From Neodiprion pinetum (Eukaryota; Arthropoda; Insecta; Hymenoptera; Diprionidae): a stretch of 64,000 bases of DNA. The notes beneath the pieces were generated by a model. That model searched no databases. It was given only the letters and a program-made list of their open reading frames with translations, and was not told where the DNA came from. This document shows, one piece after another, positions 1 through 11,851 of this stretch (position 1 is the first letter of the stretch; each line of letters opens with the position of its first letter). Where the stretch lies: positions 67,001 to 131,000 of the forward strand of contig NC_060236.1 in the NCBI RefSeq assembly GCF_021155775.2. Direction: 5' to 3'. Both the position numbers and the translations under genes were made by a program.

Positions 1-135
1 TTTTTAAATCAGCTTGACAGATTTTCTACTTCAGGCATCAATGCAGTTGTTCGTGAAAGCTGGTTGCTCTATGATGTCCTAGATGTTTTCTTTGAATTCT
101 TCAGAGCACAATTAATAGAAAACGTATCCTGCTAA
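1..135 (+). CDS. 3' terminal exon of an unrecognised gene (partial)
   Basis: An open frame runs from base 1 to a TAA at 133-135 (44 codons, no internal stop). It could be a terminal exon starting at 13, because bases 1-12 end in a T-rich tract plus CAG that would serve as an acceptor. The peptide is rich in hydrophobic and aromatic residues (V-L-D-V-F-F-E-F-F-R near the end) and looks like real protein, but I do not recognise the family. The gene converges on POP5, with only 114 bases between the two stop codons, so their 3' UTRs probably overlap or abut. The upstream part lies outside the window. The coding call rests only on frame length and composition. Confidence 0.4.
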   Translation, partial: FLNQLDRFSTSGINAVVRESWLLYDVLDVFFEFFRAQLIENVSC

Positions 136-249
136 TTCATGGAATATTCAGCGCATACATTTGTTCCATTGCTTTAAAAAAAAAAAATTAGAGTGCCAAA
201 ATGCTCGAAACAAAAAAAAAAAAAAAAGATATGGCTGGATGTATTTACT

Positions 250-1429
250 TCATTTGAATTCTTTCATAATCGGTGTGATTGTCATTAGAGCATCTTTCAT
301 TTCCGTTTTCTTCTCATAGTTTTTCAGGCTCGTCCACATCTTTTCCAATTTTTTCCGCTGATATCTCTACATCACAATAAAGTGCATGCACATTAGCACA
401 TTAAGGACAAATTATAATTACGAACCTTTATGAAATTATCGATTTAAGGTAACAAAACTTACTTGGATAAATTGAAAGCAGTGCTTCATTGTAGCCCCAA
501 CATAAATAATGTCAAGGGAAGCAATTCTACTGTCAATTTCACTGACAGCACGGACCGAATCAATGACAAGTCTGTGTGGTCCATGTCGAATTTTAATTAA
601 CGCAATCCTTGTATGGTGATTGAAATATTTAGCTAAATAAACAAAACACAATTTTATGATAACCGATCAACTGGTTTTTATAGTTAGTCTTTACCAAGCA
701 TTATAATATCACTCATTGTAACGATTATTGGAGCCTAAACATCACTAATGTGAAAATCCCATAGTCATCACAAATTTACGTGCAATCTCGAATACAAATA
801 CCTAGTAAACAGTTTTGTTTTACACGAAAATAATGCCAAGAAATGTATTCCTGTAATAGAATTCCTACTTGAAACAGGAAAGTTGCTGGGCATTTTAGTC
901 AGGTATTGCATGTAGAATTGTGCTGACTGCGGCATTTTCATGTCAGTGCTACTTGGACTCTGATAATTGTCAAGAGTGTGACATTTTATTCGGTTGGTAT
1001 AGACTGACTATAAGCATTCTATTTGGAACACCAATTTTGATCCTTATTGCAACATTATTCTGAGTACATTGAGGCATACAGCTTGAGTTATATAGTAAGC
1101 TAACAAATTAAATTAGTCTCGTTACCATTAAAGCCAGATTTTATGGCAGAAAGTCCAAAATCGCCATACATAAGTTCAACTTTTTGCTGTATTGCATGAT
1201 GAAGAACAGTCGGTTTCAGTATCAAACATTTGTCAGATTTGTCACCTGGATTCACACGTACAGTCACATACCTAAAGAAAAGAACCGTTGAAAATTGTAC
1301 AAATGCTCAACGGGACGGTTCAATGATGGATGCAATCGGAGGAAACTCTCGTTCTAAAAACCTAACCTCTGCTTGAGTAAGAACACTGGAGATTCTAAAA
1401 TTTGAAAGTTGCTTCACACTTTTCGACAT
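250..1429 (-). CDS. POP5: POP5, RNase P/MRP protein subunit
   Basis: Exons on the minus strand: 1429-1362, 1271-1126, 632-463 and 366-250, with consistent phases and GT-AG junctions, giving 166 residues (human POP5 is about 163). POP5 is a protein subunit of nuclear RNase P and RNase MRP and binds the catalytic RNA for tRNA 5' maturation and pre-rRNA cleavage. The family core is visible: V-R-Y-V-T-V-R-V near residue 22, then a helix ending G-D-F-G-L-S-A-I, then the joined segment A-K-Y-F-N-x-x-T-R-I-A-L-I across intron 2, then H-V/Y-V-G-A-T-M-K-x-C in exon 3. The basic C-terminus is R-Y-Q-R-K-K. The first exon (M-S-K-S) is the least certain part, since most family members start just before the V-R-Y motif. 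Head-to-head with FGGY. Confidence 0.87.
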
Positions 1430-2436
1430 CTGACTTTTGTTTCTCAAAAGGAATTAAAGTTCACTTTGTACCTGTTCTTGAAACGAACCATTGTTGCGGG
1501 TTAAATTTTATGACGCTGTTGCGCACCACGAAATTGATACGCTCTAACGCAGAGAGAAACCTCTCTGACGTCCAGGTTAGGTCGTTAGGTGAAGTAGCTG
1601 TGATCCTCTGAAAGCTATGATCTAATTCACCACCACGGGGTAACCATGAGCACAGCTACCATGAGTGTCAGATCCCCACGTAGATACTCGCCGGTGGACA
1701 TACACAAATTATGCGTGCCGTAAAATCCTTGTTTATGCATACTCGGGGCAAAACACGACTGTACAAGTTGAAGCAATCCTCCCTGATTTAATCTGTTGAT
1801 TCAACACGCAAGCATGCACGAAAGATTGACGTGTGTCTGTCAGGTTCTCGCGTTTACACGTAATTCCATGCGGAGTTACGTTCTTATGCATATGTTTACG
1901 GAAATATAGTAGAATATTTAATAATATGTGATGAATAACAAAAGACTGGATTGTGCATGTTCTCCGTATTTACAGAGGTTTCACTCGACCCAAATTACCT
2001 CGGAAAAACGAGATACTACTGTAATTGAATATATTTTCGCTCCCATGCTAATCTTTTTTTATTCACCGCAATTGATAAAATGTAACGTTTTTGATGTCGT
2101 TTCTATGTATGCGTGCATCACCATATCATGAGACCGTTGCTTAGAATCAGCTCCGCTTCTATAATAGACCAATAGTGTGCGTGCGATAGTAAAAACCGTT
2201 ATCTATCATGGCATGCAGGGTCAATTCTCAGTAATCAAGGTCTTTTAAAGTATAAACGTGATGCGGTGTTAACATAAGGTACATTTCATTGATACAATTT
2301 GTCGGAATAAGTTATTGCCAAGACGAGTAGAGATACGTGCGTGTAATATTCCAGTATATACTGCACAGTAAACATTTAATTACTGTCAATATTTCGTCAC
2401 TTGCTGAATTGCCATATTAGTAGCCAAACGCCTTCA
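1430..2436. other. Intergenic, shared upstream region of POP5 and FGGY
   Basis: About 1 kb between two divergent start codons. No conserved coding frame or RNA gene was seen. It should contain the promoters of both genes, but I see no convincing TATA/initiator pair. Confidence 0.6.
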
Positions 2437-5312
2437 ATGGAGTCAATTTATTTTGTCGGCGTGGATGTCGGAACAGGCAGTGCTCGAGCAGCAATTGTAT
2501 CTTCTAATGGGAAGTTGATCAATATGGCAACCTGTCCCATCAAGACCTTCAATCCACGACCTAATTTCTTCGAACAATCTTCAGATGATATTTGGTCTGC
2601 TGTCTGCAATGTCGTCAAGGTTGTTTGTAATTCCAGATTAGACACCTATCTGTAGAAATAGATGTGGATAAGCAAATTATATATTGCCATTTTCAATTTC
2701 TACAGCATGAGATTGATCGTTTGCCTCCTCTTGCATAGTGACACCCAGTGAACCCGAACCAATTGTCCACCTTAGTCTTATACTTGTCTATTTCATAATT
2801 CAAGCTCTAAGTTGTGATACAGTTCCTTTCATGAATCATACAGAAAAACTGTTCATTAATAAAATCTCAGTATCTGATTTGTTGAAAGAAATATATTTAC
2901 ACACTTATGCAATCTAGACGGTCACTAAAGATGTGCCTGAGGAAAAAATTAAAGGTATCGGGTTTGATGCTACCTGTTCATTAGTTGCACTCGATGAACA
3001 TGGAAGGCCTGTGACGGTGAGCCTGACTGGTAAGAGCAAACCATTAATGTTTAAACGGCATTAGAAGCATGTAAACATCAACTGCAATTGGGGGAGATAA
3101 TTGATTCAAAGATTAAGAGTAAAGTTTAACAATCACAAGTCGAGACAAATATGTCAAGCATAGAATATTTTTTTATGTCTAGGAAACGATGAACAAAATG
3201 TTATTCTTTGGATGGATCATAGGGCAGAAGCGGAATCCGCTTTTATAAATAGCACTAAGGACGAGATGCTCCGATACGTTGGTGGAAAGATATCCCTTGA
3301 GATGGAAACGCCCAAGATGCTTTGGATGAAGAAAAATATGCCCACTTCTTGGTTGCGGGCAAAAATGCTGTTCGATTTACCTGATTTTTTGACTTGGCGC
3401 GCCACTAGATCTCAATCAAGGTGTACCTATACTGCATACCGTTGAGGATATAATTTAATATTTACCAATCACTGAACCAATTCAACATTGAAAACTTTCC
3501 CTTCATAGATCTCTATGCTCCCTTGTATGCAAATGGAATTATAAAGCAGGGCCTGATGGAAACAATGGTTGGAATGCCGAATTCTTTAACAAAATTGGGT
3601 TGTCTGATCTGAGTGAGGATAACTGGAGGAAAATCGGTATGCACATAGAGTTGACAATATCACATTATTACATACTTTTATAGCCTGAATATTAGATTAT
3701 AATTTGACTTGAGACAAATATCCGACTGCGTATTCGGAACAACTCACGATGGGCTGTCAATCATACTGCTTGAAAATTTTTTTATCTAAATTTAAATTAA
3801 ATTGATGTAGGTACTCACGTGAAGCCTCCTGGGGATCCAGTTGCTTTAGGATTGACGGCAGAAGCTGCAAACGAACTAGGACTCAGTCCCAAAACTCCCG
3901 TCGGTACTTCAATCATCGACGCTCATGCGGGGGGACTTGGAATGATCGGCTGTAGCGTGCCAGGTGTTCCAAATAAGTTTTCCTCCAGATTAAGTAATAC
4001 TCCATTAAATTTGTTCACCACTTATTCTTGCCACTGGTGGATGACTGCAAATGTGCATGGCGTTATGTTTAATGTTGCAGGCTTAATCTGTGGTACCTCA
4101 ACATGCCATATGGCGATAAGTGATAAAGAGATAACAGTTGACGGTGTATGGGGTCCGTATTACAGTGTTATGATTCCTAGATTCTGGCTCAGCGAAGGTG
4201 GTCAAAGTGCAACTGGGAAATTGTTGGATCACATAATTAATTCGCATCCTGCTACAGCCTCCATCATGCACCAACTAACTGGTAAAATGTTGGTGGCCTT
4301 TATCACTCATTTTCCATTAAACTTTCACGAATTTCCATTACCAACATGACAAAAATTCTGATCATAGGTCTTCCTCACAGGCATATTCAACAATATTTGT
4401 CGGACCTTCTGATATCGCTAGCAAAAAAGAATTCGCATCAGGATGTAGCATTTCTGACCAGGAACATTCATGTCTGGCCAGATTTCCATGGAAATCGTTC
4501 GCCGTTAGCCGATGTAAAACTTCGGGGAATGGCAAGTTGAGCTTTGTTTACCTTATTGTTATAATTAAGGAATAATTGACTTGCTACCAATGAAAACGTA
4601 TTGATTTAACAATGGCATAATCTTGTATTCACAAATTTATCCACTTGCAGATTTCAGGCCTATCTTTATCTTCCGATCAAGAGGATCTTGCAGTTCTGTA
4701 CTTGGCAACTATTCAAGCCTTAGCGGTAATAAATCAGCCTCTCCACCTGTATCAAGTTTTACGCACTTTGTTTCAAAGTAATTAAAATCCGCTACCAGTT
4801 TATGACCATTCATCGTGATGCTCCATTGGTTACAGTATGGAACCAGACACATAATAGAAGCACTCACGTTATCCGGCCATAACATAGAAACTGTCTTGAT
4901 TTGTGGAGGCCTCAGTCAAAATCCTTTATTCGTTCATACTCAAGCAGACGTTGTTGGACTACCGGTATTAATTCCTCATGAGCGTGAATCAGTTTTGCTG
5001 GGTGCAGCTATTCTTGGAGCTTGTGCTGCAGGAGTTTTCCCATCTGTACAAGATGCTATCCGAGAAATGGGTGGAACGGCGAATCTCATAGCACCTAATG
5101 CCCTCTCCAAAAGGTGAGTAAAATAAGTTTGTCAAGTACACTAATCGTGTTGCATCTATCGTAATTTCAAACCATGCAAAAAGCAAATTACCCAAGGCAA
5201 TGTTATATTTTCCGGTTGATGTAGATATCACCAGCAGAAATATGAGGTATTTAAAAAAATGGTTCAAGATCAGAAAACATATGCAAGTGCGATGGATCAC
5301 GTGCTGGTTTGA
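2437..5312 (+). CDS. FGGY: FGGY-family carbohydrate kinase
   Basis: Ten exons: 2437-2619, 2918-3029, 3183-3420, 3509-3636, 3811-3993, 4081-4281, 4368-4531, 4651-4725, 4836-5113, 5225-5312. All phases agree and give 549 residues (human FGGY 551). The family phosphorylates ribulose-type sugars with ATP in the cytosol. The N-terminal phosphate-binding motif G-V-D-V-G-T-G-S is at residues 7-14. M-D-H-R-A and L-C-S-L-V-C-K-W follow. I-D-A-H-A-G-G-L-G carries the catalytic Asp. Next come I-C-G-T-S-T-C-H-M, V-W-P-D-F-H-G-N-R-S-P-L-A-D, and the C-terminal ATP-site G-G-L-S-Q-N-P-L-F. ATG 2437 was chosen because it sits 7 codons before the phosphate-binding motif. Intron 7 uses a GC donor (GCAAGT after the ATG ending at 4531). 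A polyadenylation hexamer lies at 5486. Confidence 0.94.
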
Positions 5313-5485
5313 ATCGTGATTTGGGAGAAACGAAAAATCAACGAATGGGTGGTATCGTATGACACGTTTTTTCAAACTCTTACCATACCTTGCTCATTTT
5401 TTACTGAACTCGGTGATTTGGACCGAAATAGTGGGTTTAGTGTTAAAGCTTAATATGTTCTAAAAATGGTTGTAACTTTTATTTC

Positions 5486-5491
5486 AATAAA
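5486..5491 (+). terminator. Polyadenylation signal of FGGY
   Basis: AATAAA 174 bases after the FGGY stop codon, the first canonical hexamer downstream. Confidence 0.55.
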
Positions 5492-5814
5492 AACTCTACT
5501 TATAAAATATATTTACATGTATCCAACCAGATTATGGATAGATGTCTCTAATTATTAGAGACAGCTAGCTGCATATTTTCAAACAATTTCAAATGGAAGT
5601 TCAACAGACTTTTCAAAGATAAGAATGACAACACATCGACTTACAATGAGTGAAAAAGTTATGATCGAGTTTAAGACCTTTTATTTTCAAATGGATCCGA
5701 AAATCTAGGCATAATCAGATACAAATTGAATTCTTTCAGAGGTGATTGTGAAAAATTCCTGAACCTCATACCGCACACGCACTATCGGTATATCACAGAC
5801 ATAGATTGTCACCT

Positions 5815-6025
5815 GTCTATACGAATACCGTGAATGTCTCTTGCAACAGATTCTTCCAAGCCATGCGATCACCGCGTGTGTTAACACATGTACAATTCTT
5901 ACTTGAACCGAGCGTACCGACAAATGCTGCCAATCTAAAGTGGTTTGTTTATACATTGGCACGGGTGGTGATCTCGTGGCTTGGAAGGATGGGTTTGAAT
6001 AGACCAGCCACAGTATAAATAGACA
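5815..6025. repeat. Imperfect foldback element
   Basis: CTTCCAAGCCATGCGATCAC near 5853 is matched in reverse complement by GTGATCTCGTGGCTTGGAAG near 5967. The similarity continues outward, with gaps, to TGTCTAT on the left and its complement on the right. This looks like a decayed inverted-repeat (MITE-like) insertion of about 210 bp. No target-site duplication is evident. Confidence 0.4.
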
Positions 6026-8359
6026 TTCATGTACCTATGGGTGAGGCGGACGTGGAGTTTTCGAACAATCAAGCTATACCAATTTTTTAAGACAGAAAAG
6101 TCAGATCCTTTATATTCATATAATGTGTCTGCGTGCCTGGTAATAACTGAATATAATTTCCCCATGTGTACCACAGGGTGAGCGGTTAATATTGCTGATA
6201 AAAATCTTCAACTTATTGTGATTTTTATGGTATCTACCATAATAGATAAGACAGCACCAAAGATGAGGTTCTTTTCGAGTGGTCACTATGTAGGTTCAGC
6301 ATCGTGAGAAATTACAAAGTTGAATTCCATTCGTGTGCTGGTAATGTGTCTCGCAATAAACTCAATGTTTTCCACTACAAGGTGAATAACAATAAAATAC
6401 TAGTAACCTTACAGTGAAATACATAAGGTGAATATCCCAATCTCTGATGTGTCTAATAATTATTAACGAAAATAGCGCAATTTTGAATCGTACAAGTGAT
6501 TGGCAACAAGTTTCAAGACTAGAGGGTTGTGAATTTTAAATATTGCGTAAAATAATTATAAATGAGTACGCCAGACAATGATATATCATCGGGATATTCT
6601 GCTTACACAAAAAATCATCAAACAATCTGTACAACTATTTTCTTTGTTAATCATTCTGGAAAGGTAGGGTCTGTGTTTTGTAGACATTTATAAACCTAAT
6701 CACAAATCTAAGTGATGCACTTTCATATGCGGCATATCATTAGAATGCTTAATTATAAATTTCTTTAATTCCGATCAGAGGCGTATTCTTTTTACGTCCC
6801 GTATGGATGCGACGAAAAGTTGGTTCAGTCTGCTGTTGTTCGGTAAAGTCGTCTCTGTCGAAACATGTCTTCGACACCTTTGATCTCATTTTACCTCAAG
6901 AACGAACCTGCATTTGACTGTCCTTTCAGTTTTGGAATTACAATAATCGATGTGGCGCGATACTGAGAATGTTTATTCATTTCACTCTCCAATGCCGTAT
7001 AGGAAAAGAATGATTAATTTGATCAGTGATCACAGAATTAGAAGAACACGCCTATAGTCAAGGAATTCAAACCATATCATTCTCCAGTACATGGTTTTTA
7101 TTCCTCAGTTTTCGAAATCTAAACAATCAATCGGGTGACTTATTTTCTTTTGTATTGCTGAAAAGTAAAATTCACTATACAATCCGTAAAATCACGTAAT
7201 GAACTCAAATTGGTATACATATCGTACATGGCCTGTCCAATTGATTAGTATCAATAATCTACCTACAATCGAAAGTTCACCTTGTTAACAAAATCTACAA
7301 GTAACTGATTTTCCGATAGATACGCATAATTTTGCTAGATATGTCTGGACGATATGAATGAATCAATTTTTCAGAGTATTGATAGATTTGTGATTTGCCT
7401 AGCTGGTATTCTCGTATCGATATTACGATGGCTGCTTTTTAAAACACAGGCCACGTATAATCAATGTAGAATGTATCCTTAAACAAAAATTCACGGTAAT
7501 CAGACTAAATTAACTGATAATTTCCAATATTATTGCGAATTAATACGCGAGCTGTTCCATTCAAACTCGTTACAACAATTTTAGGCATTATGACTGGTCG
7601 TGACATAATTTTTTTCAAAATTTCTGGCCACCATCAACATCATCATCACCATTACCAACTATTATTATCATCCTTATTAATATTACTATTATTATTATCA
7701 GGATAACTCTTATTAATATAAAAGGCACTTGCGTTAGTCTCACATTGTGCAAATGTATCAAAAGATTTGGAAGACTTCCATTTCGCAATATTCTCGTAAA
7801 ACATTGCAACTTTCAATACTAAAATACTTTGTAAAAATCTTTTATAAAATATATAATTTTAACACTAATCAATATACTCATTGTGTTTATAATATAAGTG
7901 TATGGGTCATCCTTAATTTTGGTTCAGGGAAATTTTCATCGTAACGTCCATCAAACATATTCCAAATCATTCTAAAACATTTTGTCTAAAATTGTAACTC
8001 CTTACATCAATGGGAGGTTGTGTGCTGCTAAGCTCGTATTTTCTCCATTCAGGGATGACTCTCATTGTTGGATAAAAAAATGCTTCTACTTGCAAAGTTC
8101 GGATTTTTTTTTGAAAAATATAAACAATTTGGGACTGAACATTTATTTTGTTCACCAAAATCATGAGGAGAACAATATTTTTTGTCGCAAATTGCTCATA
8201 CTCTTTAATACAGTTAGAATTTTGCGGCGAAAAAAAATTTGTTTCCACAGACAGTATATATTTTCCGTATCGAATAGTGAAAATCCTGGTTTGGTTGTTT
8301 ATGGATTTCCATTGATGTAGGGGGTTGAAATTGGGTTGGACTATTATTTTTTACATTTT

Positions 8360-8770
8360 GGAACTCCAACCGTAGTAGTGAGGCGCGTAGCGTACGAGAC
8401 TGCGGAGCAGGAGGACTAGAGTTCGAATCTCCAGCCTGACTGAAGACCTGAGCGGCAGCTCGCAAAAATTTGAAGAGAGGTCATGTCGTTCAGGTGCCGA
8501 ATCAGCGATTAGAGGTTTGAACTCGGTCCAGCTACACCTGGGCAAGGTTTCCTGCAGTTTTCTTTGTCCCTTGTGGGAATGTGGGTTTTTCTAATGGAGA
8601 TTTTACGACAGCTGCAGACGTATAATGACGATTAATGATCCTCTTTCTTTCCCTGTAGAAGCCAAAAAGACTTCTGTGGACATACCCTGTCGGGTGTATC
8701 GGGTGTTGGTAGTAATTATTCCTCCGAACCCAAATGAAGCTACGCCCTCTTATAAGTATATATGACTACT
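8360..8770 (+). mobile_element. Candidate tRNA-derived SINE
   Basis: A box-A-like stretch (TAGTGAGGCGCG at 8376) is followed about 45 bases later by a box-B-like GTTCGAATCT at 8421. This is the spacing of an internal RNA polymerase III promoter. The unit does not fold into a standard tRNA cloverleaf with an acceptor stem, and it continues for some 300 bases of non-tRNA sequence. The right boundary is a guess. No flanking duplication could be fixed. Confidence 0.35.
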
Positions 8771-9232
8771 GAGCAGTGGCAAATTGATTATAACCAACAA
8801 CCGATACAAAAAAAGTCACTACAACTCGGTAATCGAGGAAAAATATCAATACTTAACACTGATCTTCAAAATCGATAATTTCAAATATAGTCAATACGGT
8901 GAGTGAAATTATCGATTAATTCAGTAATTGAAAAGAGTGTTAGAGCCTGATGGTAGTCCAGAGCTAGACGCTAGTGACAATCTATTGTGAAATATGAAAT
9001 AAACGATGAAGATCGCGGTTTGCTCGATTTGTAACAATCCATACTACCATCGTGTAATAAATATTTCATCGTCGTTTTCAATGTTTTCAAATACCATCAG
9101 CTAATGTGGACGTTCAAACATTAACACAGACCCGTCAGTCATAATAAAATCTTGGCTTGATTTTCCAAATGCAGCAGCGTACCATTGCACGTCAAAATTA
9201 TCAGCCAGTAAAAATAGCTTAAACATATGCAA

Positions 9233-10651
9233 CTAAATGAATCGATAACACTCGGCAATGTGATGTAGCATATATTGGAAGGCGGTCGAAGATGTCGTGC
9301 CAAACCTTTGTCTCCACAAATGTGTGGATAGAATATGCTGTCCCATGGATTGTGTAGCTTCTTGGACATCTTCGCAAACTTCTACACCAGTCTGCCATAT
9401 GGTTTCTTTAATCAGATATGGAACAATTTTAGTATTTTCATAACAACATAACATCCAGTTACAACATCACTCTTACCGAGATTATGGAGGAGATTATTTG
9501 TGCCAGGAGCATCAAATTTTTGTAGGTTCTCAACGCTTATGACCTTGAACTGTTTTAGCTCCTGCAATGATTCATAACTGCAACACCTGGCTCTGCTATT
9601 TGCCACAATAAAACTCCCAGGCGCTGCATGTCGAACGACTTCCTTGAGCGCTTCTTCTACCATGCCGCATTTACCAGCGTTTGGAATTGGTACCTATGGG
9701 AAGTTGCAACAATTAGGTCGCGGGGTGGTAGAGGAGTAGATTGCAGCATATTATTGATATACCTTGGATTATCAAGAATCAAAAATACATTGCGGTAACA
9801 AAGTTAGATTTTCAAAGTTTTCAAAGGTAAATTGGAGGTAGCATGGCGAACATACAAGCTACGGTATTGTCAAGATATTGGTCTCAGTGCCTTGGTGAGG
9901 GCCGATGTTAATTAAATGTTCAACGCATTGTAGTTTTTACCTCTGGAACAGCTTTTATCATGTGAAACCACATACGAGGTGGAATCGCACTGGCTTCGGC
10001 TATGCAAAGTATCGTTTGCGAATTGTTGTTACGTTTTTTGTGAACGGTCACGTCGATAGGATTCTCAGCACCCATATATCCTCCAGGAAATTCATCGACA
10101 ACTAGGACACGGTCCCTCCCCCCCAAACTCCATTCCTCCGGGTGATTGTCTACGTATGCGTTTGCGACTTGTGTGCATCTCTCGTAAATGCGTTTGACCA
10201 CATGTACCTTAAGATCTGTGGTGCATAAGGGAGAATTTATATAAAATGAAAGTGGATATTAAAAATAAGTATCACAATAGACATATCCGATAGTAAAACG
10301 AAACCAACTGAGATAATTGGCAGCGACTGTTTCGGGGACAACTTGACACCATCCCAATATCGTTTGAAGACATAATTTTAAGTCACATTTTATAGCGAGG
10401 AAAAAAGATCCCTCTCTTATTGACAATTTTTTATTGCATTCCGGACAACCCCAGTTATATTTGTCTATTATCCTCGCAGGGTTCCATATCATCGTTCGCC
10501 TCTTGCAGGTTGAATGGGGACAATTGGAGACTGTCCGTATCAAGCTCATCTCTTTCAACCAACTGCACAGTTCACCCTCGTGACCTTGCTGCAATATCGG
10601 ACGAACCACCAAGTCAAAGTACCCGCCATGGTCACCGAATCTCTCGACCAT
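9233..10651 (-). CDS. ISXO2/Merlin-like transposase-derived protein
   Basis: Four coding exons on the minus strand: 10651-10309, 10215-9941, 9693-9477, 9405-9233. All phases agree, giving 335 residues. The layout is that of the IS1595/ISXO2 (Merlin) transposase fold. An N-terminal zinc ribbon has Cys 44, 49, 69 and 72 (C-P-x3-C ... C-P-x-C). A helical segment follows, then V-V-D-E-F-P-G-G with the first catalytic Asp at 155. The region that should carry the second Asp reads V-A-N-S-R-A-R-C-C-S-Y, so Asp is missing (Asn or Ala in its place). The third acidic position, in T-I-W-Q-T-G-V-E, is Glu 287. Three introns and the lost Asp suggest a host gene rather than a live transposon. ATG 10651 lies 13 bases after a good acceptor, so an upstream exon is possible. 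Confidence 0.77.
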
Positions 10652-11851
10652 ATTCACATCAGGGCTAAACAATACAAGGCAATTATACTTGTGAGATAGT
10701 AACGAATGATTCCAAGCATATGAAATGCTTGATCCTCGCAATACGGTATTATTGTTCGTCTGAACATGAATGAAACGGCGACAATGGAGGGAATAAGCAG
10801 AAGCAGCAAAACTGGACGAACGACTAAACTGTAATCATTTAGGATGCATATGTGTAATTTGATTTTGAAACATTTTCAGCTATGCACATTTGTTGTAGGA
10901 AATTTGACAAGCTATAAACAAAGTAAACGAAACGAGCGGTTGTCGTATATTCTCGGCAATAACGAAATGGCATGGTTATGTTTATACACGGTAAACGGCA
11001 GTATTGATTTATTGCTTTCTCAAATAACAATCGATAATTATTATGCCCGCGACACCTTGAAACAAACTGAATTGGACTGAACGTAATATAAGTACATAAG
11101 GGTGAATATTATTATTTGTCGGGATGAATCACGTGCTCACGAGTAAAGCGAGCAACCTTAGATCGATATTGTCGTTCGTAATTCGTTGTACACGATTCGT
11201 AGAGGCATAAAAGAATCCACCACGAATTTATGCATGCACGCATGAAAGCTATCTATAATCGCAACAAAACTGCGACCTGCTGTACAGGCATGCCTCATGT
11301 GTTAACGGTTACATACATGCATATAATCATACATGCACTCACTTTCGACATTTCAATTTCAAATCTGACATCTTCGATTATACCACGTACAAAAGTGTCA
11401 CAGAGTTAGCTCCTCGCAATTAATCACTGTTTAAAAATTCGACCAACATTTGAATATCAGATCGAGAGTTTATCGTTTTGATGATAATCAAAGAAGGACA
11501 TAACGAAATCAGGCCCAATAACGCACACCAGGCCAATCGATTGTAGTCAAGTTAAACACTAGATTTTGTTGTGTAAGCAGCTACACTCGAACAAAATTAT
11601 AACTTCTAGCCCCTACGATCTTACGAGCGTTACGGAGTTTGGTCTTCACGTGATGACAGTAACCCTTGCTCTCTCAGACTCCTCTCTGACAATGAAGCCA
11701 TTTTGTAAGCCACGGCGTTGACCGCGTTGACTGAGGCCTGACTGAGGATCAGCTGGGAGCAGAAAACGTTGTGCGGAAAAGTTCGGAGTTTTCCTGATTT
11801 TCTAGATAAAAATATTGATCGAATGTAATTACATTGCAAAGATAACGTAAA
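10652..11851. other. Intergenic, between divergent starts
   Basis: About 1.2 kb between the transposase-derived gene (-) and TSR1 (+). It probably holds both promoters and any 5' exon of the transposase-derived gene. I see no other coding or RNA feature. Confidence 0.5.

Larger units (their letters stand above)
5313..9232. other. Long intergenic region with two decayed repeats
   Basis: This 3.9-kb AT-rich spacer lies between FGGY and the transposase-derived gene. I see no protein-like frame. It contains the FGGY 3' UTR, an imperfect foldback near 5.8-6.0 kb and a tRNA-like SINE candidate at 8.36-8.77 kb. Confidence 0.55.

Noticed and set aside
695..734. A 40-base exon candidate with good splice sites inside the POP5 intron
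   Set aside because: It breaks the phase (gives a stop), while joining 1126 directly to 632 restores the POP5 alignment exactly.
8376..8440. Functional tRNA gene
   Set aside because: Box A and B are present, but no acceptor stem or standard cloverleaf can be formed.
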